The position numbers and the translations under genes were made by a program. DNA of 64,000 nt from Paenibacillus sp. CC-CFT747 (GTDB taxonomy: Bacteria; Bacillota; Bacilli; Paenibacillales; NBRC-103111): the NCBI GenBank assembly GCA_030323305.1, contig CP106741.1, forward strand, positions 4,153,501 through 4,217,500, in the 5' to 3' direction. A model generated the notes under the pieces. That model made no database searches. It had not been told where the DNA came from and worked only from the letters and a program-made list of their open reading frames with translations. This document shows, in pieces, positions 50,521 through 59,474 of this stretch. Every line of letters begins with the position of its first letter. Position 1 is the first letter of the stretch.

Positions 50521-51033
50521 ATGTCCCGCCGCAAAGACTGGGATACTTATTTCATGGATATCGCCTATATGGCGTCCACCCGTTCCCAGTGCCTCCGCCG
50601 GCATGTCGGTGCCGTGCTGGTACAGGGGAAGAAGCTGCTGGGGACGGCTTATAACGGGGCGCCCATGGGGGTACCGGACTGCTACGAGGCGGGCTGCATG
50701 CTGGCCGAGGATTACGAGGTCCGGATCGAGAACGGCCAGGAGTCCGTCATTAAGAAACAGCGATGCATCCGCACCATCCATGCGGAGCAGAACCTCCTGC
50801 TGTTTACCGACCGAATCGACCGGGAAGGCTCCTCGGTCTATGTGACCGATCAGCCCTGCTGGACCTGCGCCAACATGCTCGCGAACAGCGGGGTCAAGGA
50901 GATTGTCTACCATCGTCCCTATCCGAAGGACAGCGAGAAGGTATCGCTTTTGATGCAGACGCGGGGCATTATTTTCCGGCCCATCCCCTCTTATGAGCCC
51001 CCGCCCAATACACTGACGGAAATCATCAATTAA
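50521..51033 (+). CDS. comEB: ComEB, dCMP deaminase-family protein
   Basis: The 170-residue zinc-dependent deaminase has the catalytic site TIHAEQNLLL (His-Ala-Glu) and the zinc cysteines QPCWTCANML. It begins MSRRKDWDTYFMDIAYMAST, the dCMP deaminase signature. It deaminates dCMP to dUMP; the role in competence is unclear and may be only positional. The ATG follows the metY stop by 1 bp. A perfect terminator follows, which separates it from comEC. Confidence 0.93.
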   Translation: MSRRKDWDTYFMDIAYMASTRSQCLRRHVGAVLVQGKKLLGTAYNGAPMGVPDCYEAGCMLAEDYEVRIENGQESVIKKQRCIRTIHAEQNLLLFTDRIDREGSSVYVTDQPCWTCANMLANSGVKEIVYHRPYPKDSEKVSLLMQTRGIIFRPIPSYEPPPNTLTEIIN

Positions 51034-51046
51034 TCGTAGGATGAGG

Positions 51047-51089
51047 AAGAACCTCTTATGCATAAACGCATAAGAGGTTCTTTGTTTTT
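51047..51089 (+). terminator. Perfect hairpin terminator between comEB and comEC
   Basis: AAGAACCTCTTATGC at 51047-51061 pairs perfectly with GCATAAGAGGTTCTT at 51068-51082 around ATAAAC, followed by TGTTTTTG. Confidence 0.85.
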
Positions 51090-51144
51090 GTCAGATAAAC
51101 GGTTCCTGTCCGTGCAGGAGATCAACCCGAGAAGGAGTTCCTTT

Positions 51145-53693
51145 ATGAAACCTACGGTAGTTTCAGGAGCATGGGTCTGGACCGCCGGCTATACGGCGGC
51201 CATTTGGCTGCCCGGCTTGCCCCTGCCCCTGCCGGTTGTGCTGGGGGCAGCCGCGCTTACGGCGGCGCTGCACCTGCTGGCCCTGCCGGGAAGAAGGCCT
51301 GCGCTTTTTGCCCTGCTTTTTCTTATGGCTGCCGCTTACTACCAATGGAGTGACGGTCGCCTTGTCACACGCTTGGAGCTGCCCGCTGGGGAGGCCGGGC
51401 CGGCGGAGGAAGGAAGCGCCGTTATGCGCGGGACGCTCGTTTCCCCGGTAACGGTAGACGGGGACAAAGCGTCCTTTCTCCTTCTGGCGGAGGAGGTACA
51501 CGGGGAAGACGGAGCTTCCCTCTCCGAAGAGAGCCGGTTGGACGGCAAGGAAAAGCTTCAGGTGTCGGTAAAGCTGCTGAAGCCGGAAGAGCAGGCCGCC
51601 GCTTTGGCTTTGCGGAGGGGAGACCGAATCGAGCTGGAAGGCACGATCAAAGCCCCGGAAGGGGCAAGAAATTTCGGCGGCTTCGATTACCGCCGCTACT
51701 TGAGGCTTCAGGGGATCCACTGGCTGGTTTCCGCTAAGGGAACGGAGCAGCTCCATCGCCTCCCCGCCCAGCCCTTGTCCTGGCCCGTTCTGCTCAGCTG
51801 GAACGACCGGCTCCGGGATCATCTCGGCACCCGGCTCGATGCTATCTTTCCTGCGGAGCAAGCGGGGTACATGAAGGGCCTGCTGGTCGGTCTCCGGTCC
51901 GATCTGGATCCGGAGTCCTTCCAGCAGTTCTCCCAGCTCGGCCTTACTCACATCCTGGCCATCTCCGGGCTTCATGTCGCCGTATTCGTCGCGGTGCTGC
52001 TGTGGATGCTCGCCAGGACTCGGGTGACCCGGGAGACAAGCCTCCTGATCGTCCTGTCGCTGCTCCCTTTCTACATCCTGCTGACCGGAGCTTCGCCTTC
52101 GGTTATCCGGGCGGGAGGGATGGCCATGATCGCCTTGTACGCAGCACGTAAGGGCTGGCTTAAGGACGGCCTCCATCTCGTGTGCCTGGTCGGCTGGCTG
52201 ATGCTCTTGTGGAAGCCTTATTACCTCCTCGATGTCGGCTTTCAGCTGTCCTTTCTTGTGACCATCGGCCTTATTCTCGGGGTGGCCCCGTTCTCGCGCC
52301 TTCTACCGGCAGCCGGTCCGACGGTAACCGGAACACTGGCCGTGACCTTCGTCGCCCAAGCCGCTTCGTTTCCGCTATCGGTTTACTATTTCAATCAATT
52401 TTCGCTTATTTCCTGGTTTGCCAATCTGCTGCTCGTCCCCTTGATCAGCTTCGTGGTAACCCCGGCGGGCTCAGCCGCGCTACTGATCGGGCTGATTTCC
52501 GAGCGGCTCGGCCAGCTTCTGGCCTGGCCGACGGTTTGGATCAACCGGTTCTCCTTCCGGATCGTGGAAGGCCTGGATAGCTGGTCTTCCTTTCATCTCA
52601 TCTGGCCCTCGCCAAGCGAAGCTTGGGTTGCCGCCTATTACGGGCTGGGCGGACTGATGCTGATCGGCGTGGCGGCACGCCGTAAAGCCTTGACACCTCC
52701 TGCTGGAGAAGGGGTTCATCTGGCCGTGAAGATGCCCTGGTACGGTCATAAGGGCATTTTGGCGGCGGCGGTCGTTCTTTTCGCGCTTCTTATGATTTAC
52801 GGGTATTCACCCGATAAATGGAACAGGGAAGCTACGGTGAATTTTATCGACGTGGGCCAGGGGGACGCGATCTGGATTCATACGCCCGGGGACCGCAACC
52901 TGCTTGTGGACGGGGGAGGTACGGTCAGTTTCCGCAAGGCGGGAGAGGATTGGAAGAACCGGCAGGATTCTTACGAGGTGGGCCGCAAACTGCTGGTTCC
53001 TCTTCTTAAGAAGAGGGGAATTCACAAGCTCGATGCATTGATCATTACTCATGGCGATCAGGATCATATAGGCGGCCTTCAAGCCGTTCTCGAACAGATC
53101 CCGGTGAAACGGATCTTTTTTAATGGCACCGTGAAGAACAACGCGACCCTGCGAAAGCTGCTGCAAACCGCTCAGGATCGTGGCATCCCGCTGTTTGCCG
53201 CCGGTGAAGGAACGCGGTTTGACCCGGATGGCGAAACCAGCCTGGTTTTTCTATATCCGCTTTCCGAAGGGGAGACGAAAATAAGGGAAGAGGAGCACCA
53301 GAATGATAGCTCCCTTGTATTTCTGATGGACATGTACCAAAAACGGTTTCTGTTCAGCGGGGACATGGAGAAAGAAGGAGAAGCGGAGCTCTTAACCAGG
53401 CTGGACGCAGCCGGCATCCGGCCGGAGAGCCTGCAGCCTATCGATGTTCTGAAAATAGCCCACCATGGCAGCAAAACCTCCTCCACGCCGGAATGGCTGG
53501 AGTTCTGGAAGCCGGCGCAAACGGTCATTTCGGTCGGCAAGACCAATACTTATGGCCATCCCTCCCCCAGGTGGTCGAACGGCTTATCTCCACGGGAGCC
53601 TCCGTTTACCGGACCGACCGGCAGGGCGAAATCCGGATGACCATTGCGAACCGGGGAGGCCCGCTGGAGATTGTCACCAAGCTGGAGCGGTAA
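51145..53693 (+). CDS. comEC: Competence channel ComEC/Rec2 (frameshift near the 3' end)
   Basis: The restored protein is 849 residues with an N-terminal DUF4131 membrane and OB-like region. The ComEC core is HILAISGLHVAVFVAVLLWM and GASPSVIRAGGMAMIALYAA. A C-terminal metallo-beta-lactamase domain has FIDVGQGDAIWI, ITHGDQDHIGGLQ and IAHHGSKTSSTP. It forms the DNA-uptake channel and probably degrades one strand. The ATG at 51145 follows GAAGGAG. The frame breaks in the C5 run at 53564-53568. One C gives HPSPQVVERLISTGASVYRT and the stop at 53691-53693. Confidence 0.93.
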
Positions 53694-53839
53694 AAGGGAA
53701 GGTCTCCCTTTTGGAGCAAGTTATGTAAATTACTAGAAGTGCCTGTATATACCGGCATCCAGATTTTTGATATAGTAACAGGTAGTGTGTGTGATTTTAC
53801 ATAAAAAAACGGCCAAATTCTATTATCATGGCGCCATGG

Positions 53840-53866
53840 TGCAACATTATTAGACATAGGTCCGTC
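53840..53866 (+). promoter_or_regulatory. ECF-type promoter upstream of the sigma gene
   Basis: TGCAAC at 53840-53845 and CGTC at 53863-53866 are 17 bp apart, 28 bp before the GTG start. The AAC and CGT cores are what ECF sigma factors recognise, so autoregulation is likely. Confidence 0.55.
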
Positions 53867-53893
53867 TATAAGTGTGCAGGAAGGGGGAACCCT

Positions 53894-54442
53894 GTGGTAG
53901 CGCTTGAATTAATCAAAGCTGCCCAATCGGGCGATCGCGACGCTCTGATAGCTTTATTGCGAGAGATAGAGTCTCACGTTTACCGGACGGCTTATTATAT
54001 ATTGGGCAACGAGCAGGATGCGCTGGACGCATCCCAGGAAGCCCTGATCCGCATATACCGCAAGATCGACTCTTATGAAGAGAAAGCCTTGTTCAAGACT
54101 TGGGTACAACGGATTGTGACGAACATCTGCATTGATAAATTCCGCAAGACCAAACCGACCGTTTCGATCGAAGAGCACGAAATGGTGTTTGCCACCGGCC
54201 TCTTAGTGGAAGAAGAGGTGCTGGCCGCCTATGTCGCGAAGGACATTCACGATGCCATAGATAAGCTTCCTCCCCATCACCGGACGGTGGTGGTTCTGCG
54301 TTACCTGCAGGATTTCTCCTACAACGAGATTGCCGAATCACTGGATCTGCCCATCAACACGGTCAAATCGTATTTGTTCCGGGCGAGACAGCAATTGCAA
54401 TCCTTACTTCAAGATTATCAGAAGGGTGGTGTTCGGGGATGA
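53894..54442 (+). CDS. ECF-type RNA polymerase sigma factor
   Basis: The 182-residue protein has region 2 (YYILGNEQDALDASQEALIR, then FKTWVQRIVTNICIDKFRK) and region 4 (LPPHHRTVVVLRYLQDFSYN, then EIAESLDLPINTVKSYLFRA). It most resembles SigW/SigV-like ECF factors. The GTG at 53894 lies behind AGGAAGGGGG; a longer upstream frame lacks a site. The last codons overlap the anti-sigma ATG (ATGA). The signal is unknown, but an envelope role is likely given the zinc-finger anti-sigma factor. Confidence 0.9.
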   Translation: MVALELIKAAQSGDRDALIALLREIESHVYRTAYYILGNEQDALDASQEALIRIYRKIDSYEEKALFKTWVQRIVTNICIDKFRKTKPTVSIEEHEMVFATGLLVEEEVLAAYVAKDIHDAIDKLPPHHRTVVVLRYLQDFSYNEIAESLDLPINTVKSYLFRARQQLQSLLQDYQKGGVRG

Positions 54443-55591
54443 GCTGCCAAGAGGTGATGGAACTGATGCAACGGGATCTGGATCAAGATCTGACGATCGC
54501 AGAACAGCGTACCCTCCTTAAGCACATTAGACAATGCCCCGAATGTGCGGCCGTATTCGAGCGTTTGCAGCGTATTTCCGATGAGCTCGAGCAGCTGCCT
54601 GCCGTCATCCCTCCGTTCAGCATTGTGGATTCCATTCTGCCTCGCCTTGCGGAAGCGGACGGCTTGAGGGAGCAGAGCGCTTCCTCGGATGTCATACCGG
54701 TGCCTGCGGGACGCAGAATCGGGAAAGGATTTTCCTGGAAAATCGGGACGGGAGTGGCTGCGGCGGCGGCCGTGCTCGGCTTGGTGGTCTTTAATGGAGG
54801 GAATATTGGACGGAATGATAAGAACAGCACCGCCGCCTCCAACATGGCTGGCGGGTATCGCGAGGAGGCGTCGACTCCGGTCGCTAGCCAGCAGCGGACC
54901 ATGGCTGATTCAGCCATGGAATCGGCCGGGAACGAACCCAAAGCCGATGTTAAATCGGAGGAAACCACCAAGTCCCTTGCGCAAGCGACTCCTTCCCCTG
55001 CCACGGGGGTAATGGCGGAGCCTTCTCCCACTCTGACGGCGGACGCCGCCCGCAAGCTGCAGGCCTCTACGACACCCAAGGCCACTCCCGGCAAGGGAGC
55101 GGCAGCGTCGTCCTGGGCGACAAGAACAAGGGGAATGGAAGTGCACTCGCCGGCGGAGGAGAGCGTCCTTCCTCAGCCGCGTCCCCTTCGCCATCCACGA
55201 GCTTGTCCCCTTCGCCGGGAGCATTGGTTGAACCGGGGAAAGCCAATCCGGACAACGTCGTATCCTTCACCCCGCAAGGTCCTCTAATTCCTTCGGGGGT
55301 AAGACCGGTGAAGCCGGTTCGGGGGCCGCTTCCAACACGGGAGAGGAGAACACGGTGCTACCCGCCCCGTCGAATAAGTATAAGGCCGCGGTGGAGAACC
55401 AAACCGTTGTGGTGCGGGGAAGCAACGGGGAGACCGTTTTCATCTCCGACTCCCAGTGGGGCGGAGGGGCCAAGGTGCATCTGCTGTACTGGGTAGGAGA
55501 CACCCAGCTGACGTACGAAATCCTTAAACCGGATGGCAGCAAAATCCAATATCTGGTGGATCTCTCGCTTAAAAAGGAATTCCGCAAGTAA
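54439..55591 (+). CDS. Membrane-bound zinc-finger anti-sigma factor (two frameshifts)
   Basis: The restored protein is 384 residues. It has an N-terminal zinc-finger of the ZAS type (LKHIRQCPECAAVF, His-x3-Cys-x2-Cys). One membrane segment (GTGVAAAAAVLGLVVF) follows near residue 117, then a long extracytoplasmic Ser/Thr/Pro/Ala-rich linker. The C-terminal globular part is VVVRGSNGETVFISDSQWGG, then GAKVHLLYWVGDTQLTYEIL. The zinc domain would hold the sigma factor until cleavage of the anchor; a PrsW-type protease is encoded at 5.4 kb. Breaks are near 55095-55097 (G3) and 55281, one base each. No homologous name is known. Confidence 0.78.
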
Positions 55592-55600
55592 GAAAAGGCG

Positions 55601-55750
55601 TGCACCAAAGCCCGTTGGGCGGCGTATAGTAATAGCAGAAACCGGTACTGGCGACGGCTGTCCGCCCAGAAGGAAAGTTTCTAGAGCTTTCCGCCGGGTG
55701 TTTATATAAGGGGGATCGTCCGGGCATGGAATCCTGGCGGTTCCCCTTTG
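55601..55750 (+). ncRNA. Candidate structured RNA between the anti-sigma gene and holA
   Basis: The 303-bp gap 55592-55894 has no gene. TGCACC (55601-55606) and CGTATA (55623-55628), 16 bp apart, resemble the ECF promoter at 53840. The following 120 bases hold a GGAAAG/CTTTCC hairpin (55674-55692) and end in AAGGGG ... CCCCTT (55708-55748) with a short T run. No riboswitch class matches. A small RNA of the sigma regulon is possible. Confidence 0.3.
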
Positions 55751-55844
55751 TGCTGCTTTCCGGCTGCCTTCGGCCTGCTTATGGCACGGATGCGGCTTGG
55801 TCTGGCCGAATCGTCCCCTCCTGCCTTAGGGGGAGGAACAAGGA

Positions 55845-55873
55845 TTGATAGGCTCCTCCGGGTCTAGTATGAT
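55845..55873 (+). promoter_or_regulatory. SigA promoter of holA
   Basis: TTGATA at 55845-55850 and TATGAT at 55868-55873 are 17 bp apart, 22 bp before the holA ATG. GAGGTGG serves as its ribosome site. Confidence 0.6.
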
Positions 55874-55894
55874 AAGGGACGAGGTGGTCACACA

Positions 55895-56880
55895 ATGGTT
55901 AAAGTAAATCCCGTTAACGTTTGTTTCGGACCTGAGAAATATTTAAGGAATGAATACATCGGGCAGCTGCTGAACGAGCTGGTTGAGCCGGAGCAGAGAG
56001 GGTTCGGCGTCAGCCGCTATGACCTGGCGGAAACTCCCCTGGAGGCGGTTCTGGAGGATGCGGAAACGGCACCCTTCTTCGTGCCCCGCAAGGTCATTCT
56101 TGCCAGCAACGCCGTTTTCCTGACGGGAGCGAAAGAAAGCGGCAAGATCGAGCACAAGGTGGATCGCTTTGCGGCGTATCTGAAATCACCCGCGGAGTAT
56201 TCGGTGCTGGTTTTCACCGTGGAAGCGGACAAGCTGGATGAACGGAAGAAGATCGTCAAGCAGCTGAAGGAGAACAAGTGGCTTCATTCGTTCTCCGCTC
56301 TTTCGGCGGAGGAGTTGGCCAAATGGGTGGAGCGGAGGGCGGAGAAGCTTCAATTCCGGTTCGCCCCCGGAGCGCTTGAGCCGTTTCTCCTCTACTGCGG
56401 GGGCAAATGGAAGTGCTGGCGGCGGAAATGGAGAAGCTGTCTCTGTATACGGGAGCTGGCGGAGAAGTGACGTCGGAGCTTGTCGACCAGCTGGTCGTGA
56501 GAAGCACCGAGCAGAACATCTTTCTGCTGATCGAGGATATCGTTCAGCTGCGGATGGAGCGGGCCTTCGCCATCCTGTACGAGCTGCTGAAGCAGAAGGA
56601 GGAGCCGATCAAGATCGTCATGCTGATGGCGAGGCAGTTCCGGATTATTCTTCAGGTCAAGGAATTGTCAGCTCAAGGCTATTCGCACCAGCAAATCGCG
56701 GGACAGATCGGCCTTCACCCGTTTCCGGTAAAGATCGCGGCCGACCAGAGCCGCCGCTACAGCAGTGCCCGTCTGGCTCAGATCCTGTCGAAGCTGGCCG
56801 ATCTGGATTTCCAGATCAAGAGCGGGGGCATCGACAAGGTGCTCGGCCTGGAGCTCGCCATGCTGGAGATCGGCCGCTAA
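55895..56880 (+). CDS. holA: DNA polymerase III delta subunit (frameshift)
   Basis: The restored protein is 328 residues, the usual size. NVCFGPEKYLRNEYIGQLL opens the clamp-loader fold; LVVRSTEQNIFLLIEDIVQL and ARQFRIILQVKELSAQGYSH are typical of HolA/YqeN. The delta subunit opens the beta clamp for loading on DNA. The frame breaks in the G5 run at 56399-56403; one G gives LLYCGGQMEVLAAEMEKLSLY. It lies between the com genes and rpsT, as in B. subtilis. Confidence 0.92.
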
Positions 56881-56994
56881 TGCCGGGCATTGCGGGAAGG
56901 GGTCTTGCGTAGAGCGGCGGGGCGGTCAGCCGGCAGGCGGCGGCCAAGGGCGCTCAGCCGCTCCTGGGGAAGGAGCGGCTAGTCCTTGCGAACC

Positions 56995-57036
56995 AAAAAA
57001 GCCCATCGGCTTCGAAGAAGCGGATGGGCTTTTGTT
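56995..57036. terminator. Bidirectional terminator between convergent holA and rpsT
   Basis: AAAAGCCCATC-GCTTC pairs with GAAGC-GATGGGCTTTT around GAA. A second perfect hairpin, AGCCGCTCCT/AGGAGCGGCT at 56956-56980, lies just upstream without a T run. Confidence 0.85.
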
Positions 57037-57045
57037 TGGGCGGTA

Positions 57046-57318
57046 TTAAGCTTGGGCGGAAAGAGCGTTCAATCTCTTAGCCAAACGGGACTTTTTGCGG
57101 TTAGCGGTATTTTTATGGATCAAGCCTTTTGTTACGGCTTTATCCAGCTTTTTGGTTGCGTTAACCAAAGCTGCTTTCGCGTTATCCACGTTATTGCCAT
57201 CAGCAGCGTTCTCAAAAGTCTTAACAGCCGTACGGAGTGCGGACTTCTGGGAAGCATTGCGAAGACGGCGCTTTTCGCTTGTTTTCACACGTTTAATAGC
57301 GGATTTGATGTTAGGCAT
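57046..57318 (-). CDS. rpsT: 30S ribosomal protein S20
   Basis: The 90-residue protein starts [20 protein letters not shown] and contains [24 protein letters not shown] residues ([20 protein letters not shown]). S20 binds the 16S rRNA 5' domain early in 30S assembly. The start at 57318 follows a strong AGGAGGTGA site on the minus strand. It is divergent from gpr, as in B. subtilis. Its base use is less GC-rich than its neighbours, as is common for highly expressed genes. Confidence 0.98.
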   Translation of the reverse strand: MPNIKSAIKRVKTSEKRRLRNASQKSALRTAVKTFENAADGNNVDNAKAALVNATKKLDKAVTKGLIHKNTANRKKSRLAKRLNALSAQA

Positions 57319-57476
57319 TGCGTTCACCTCCTAATTCAAAAAACCATTCCAATCGATGGTTGACAACTTTTCATATTCTATCATGGCATATAGGAAAAAG
57401 CAATAGCGTAAATAGGGCGTATAAGGGATCCCTTTTCCCAGCACAATACAACTAAATGAGGAAGGGGGCAGCACCG

Positions 57477-58485
57477 ATGGAAACGGAAAAAGAAGAGGGA
57501 CTCGTCTATGCGGGAAGCACGGATTTGGCTCTGGAAGCCAATGAAATCGCGGCCAAACGAATGGGCGGGGCCGTTCCCGGCGTCCTGACGGAAACGCAGG
57601 AGGACGGGGGTTAAAGTGACGTTCATGGAAGTCCAGAACCGGGAAGCCGCCCAGTCGATCGGGAAGCTGCCGGGTCACTACATCACCTTCGAGGTGCTTG
57701 GGCTGCGAAATAAGGATTCGGACCTGCAGGATCAGGTGGCGACTCTCTTTGCTCAGAAATTCGCTGACTTCCTGAAGAAGATCGGAATCGGAAAAGATGC
57801 CAAGGTGCTGATCATCGGACTCGGCAACTGGAATGTGACGGCCGACGCCCTGGGGCCGATCGTGGTGGAGAACATCATGGTCACCAGGCACTTCTTTCAG
57901 TTGATGCCGGATCACGTCAGCCCGGGCTATCGTCAGGTCAGCGCGGTAGCTCCCGGGGTGTTGGGGACCACCGGTATCGAAAGCAGCGAGATCGTGCAGG
58001 GAATCGTCGACCGCTCCAAGCCTGATCTGGTCATAGCGATCGATGCGCTGGCTTCTCGTTCAATAGACCGCGTCAACACAACCATTCAGGTGGCGGATAC
58101 GGGCATTCATCCCGGCTCGGGCATCGGCAATAAGCGCAAAGGACTGACGAAGGAAATTTTGGGTGTTCCCGTTATCGCGATCGGGGTGCCGACCGTCGTT
58201 TATGCCTCTACCATTGTCAACAACTGCATCGACCTGATGATCGAGCATTTCAAGCAGGAGACGGACCGGACCGATAAAATTTTCGGCCTTCTGGACGGGT
58301 TGGAGGAGAATGACCGGCTGCAGCTTGTCAAGGAAGTGTTGAATCCTGTCGGGCACGATCTGTTGGTAACCCCGAAAGAAATCGATCAGTTCATCGAGGA
58401 TATCGCCAACATCATCGCAAGCGGCTTGAATGCGGCTCTCCATGAAGCGGTGGACATGAACAATGTGGCGGCATATACGCACTGA
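57477..58485 (+). CDS. gpr: Spore germination protease GPR (frameshift)
   Basis: The restored protein is about 336 residues: YAGSTDLALEANEIAAKRMG (pro-region and RTDLA-like site), VLIIGLGNWNVTADALGPIV, AVAPGVLGTTGIESSEIVQG and VGTPTVV-like (IGVPTVVYASTIVNNCIDLM). GPR degrades small acid-soluble spore proteins in the first minutes of germination and is made as a zymogen. The frame changes in the G5 run at 57606-57610; two lost or one gained G joins QEDGG to VKVTFMEVQNREAA. A terminator follows. Confidence 0.93.
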
Positions 58486-58495
58486 ATGCAGCCGG

Positions 58496-58516
58496 CCGGG
58501 CCTTCGCCCGGTTTTT
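58496..58516 (+). terminator. Terminator of gpr
   Basis: CCGGGC at 58496-58501 pairs with GCCCGG at 58506-58511 around CTTC, and five T follow. Confidence 0.7.
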
Positions 58517-58656
58517 CCTTTTAGGAACCTTCCTTCCTTCTTTCCCGCCTGTTGCCAGGCTTCCCTTTGTTTCTGACTCTCTCGCTTTGGGTAAATCAGT
58601 TACAGACTTGACCCCGTCCCACCGGGGCTAGAGCAGAGAGAAAGAGGTCGACAGCG

Positions 58657-59474
58657 ATGAGCAGAGGAGATCTATTCATTGTCGGAGGCAATGAGGACAA
58701 AACGGGGGCCATGCCGGTTCTCGCGAAGTTTGTGGAGATTAGCCGCGCCAGACCTGGCCCCATCGGCATTCTGACGACGGCCACGAATTATCCCGAGGAA
58801 ACAGGAGAGGAATACAGCCGGGTCTTTGAGGACATTGGAGCCCCAGGAACGGTCTGTTTTCATATAAGAACAAGAGAAGAGGCGGAGGAAGATCGTTTAG
58901 AAGAGCAGCTGGAGCAGCTGGCCAGTCTCTACATCACAGGTGGAGACCAGGTTAGACTGACCAGCATTCTCGGAGGAACGGCCTTCTATTCGGCTCTTCA
59001 GAAGGTTTGGCGGAAAGGTCTCGTTATAGGAGGGACTAGCGCCGGAGCGGCCGTCATGAGTCGACAGATGATCATGTCGTCCAGCGTCCCCGGCGGAGGC
59101 GGGCAGCTGATCGTAGAGATGGGAGCGGGGTTTGGCTTTCTGGAGGATGTGATCATCGATCAGCATTTCTCCCAGCGAGCCCGGTTTACCCGGCTGATGA
59201 ACGCCATTGCCCATAACCCCCAAATCATCGGGGTAGGGGTCGACGAGAACACCGCCATTTGGGTTCAGGAGGAAGGAAGCTTTTTGAAGTGCTTGGAGAA
59301 CACACGGTGACCATCTTCGACGGCAAAAAGCTAACCTATGTGGATGTCGCCATCCCGCACGAGAACAAGGACATTACCATTTCTGGTGTTCGGCTTCATT
59401 CCTTAGCAGGGGGATACCGCTTTGACCTGCAGAAACGCGAACTCATGATCACACAAGGGAGAGAACAAGAATGA
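58657..59474 (+). CDS. cphB: Cyanophycinase (frameshift)
   Basis: The restored protein is about 272 residues of the S51 serine peptidase family: DLFIVGGNEDKTGAMPVLAK, SLYITGGDQVRLTSILGGT, then the nucleophile elbow VIGGTSAGAAVMS and DVIIDQHFSQRARFTRLMNA. It cuts the polymer multi-L-arginyl-poly-L-aspartate into beta-Asp-Arg dipeptides. The frame breaks near 59275-59277; one G gives WVQEEGRKLFEVLGEHTVTI. The stop overlaps the cphA start by 4 bp, so synthesis and breakdown genes are co-translated. Confidence 0.9.

Noticed and set aside
55620..55750. Guanidine-I (ykkC) riboswitch before holA
   Set aside because: CTAGAGCTTTCCG is faintly like the first conserved block, but the GGTCCGAGAG block and the 3' ACGG-containing block are absent, and holA is not a typical target.
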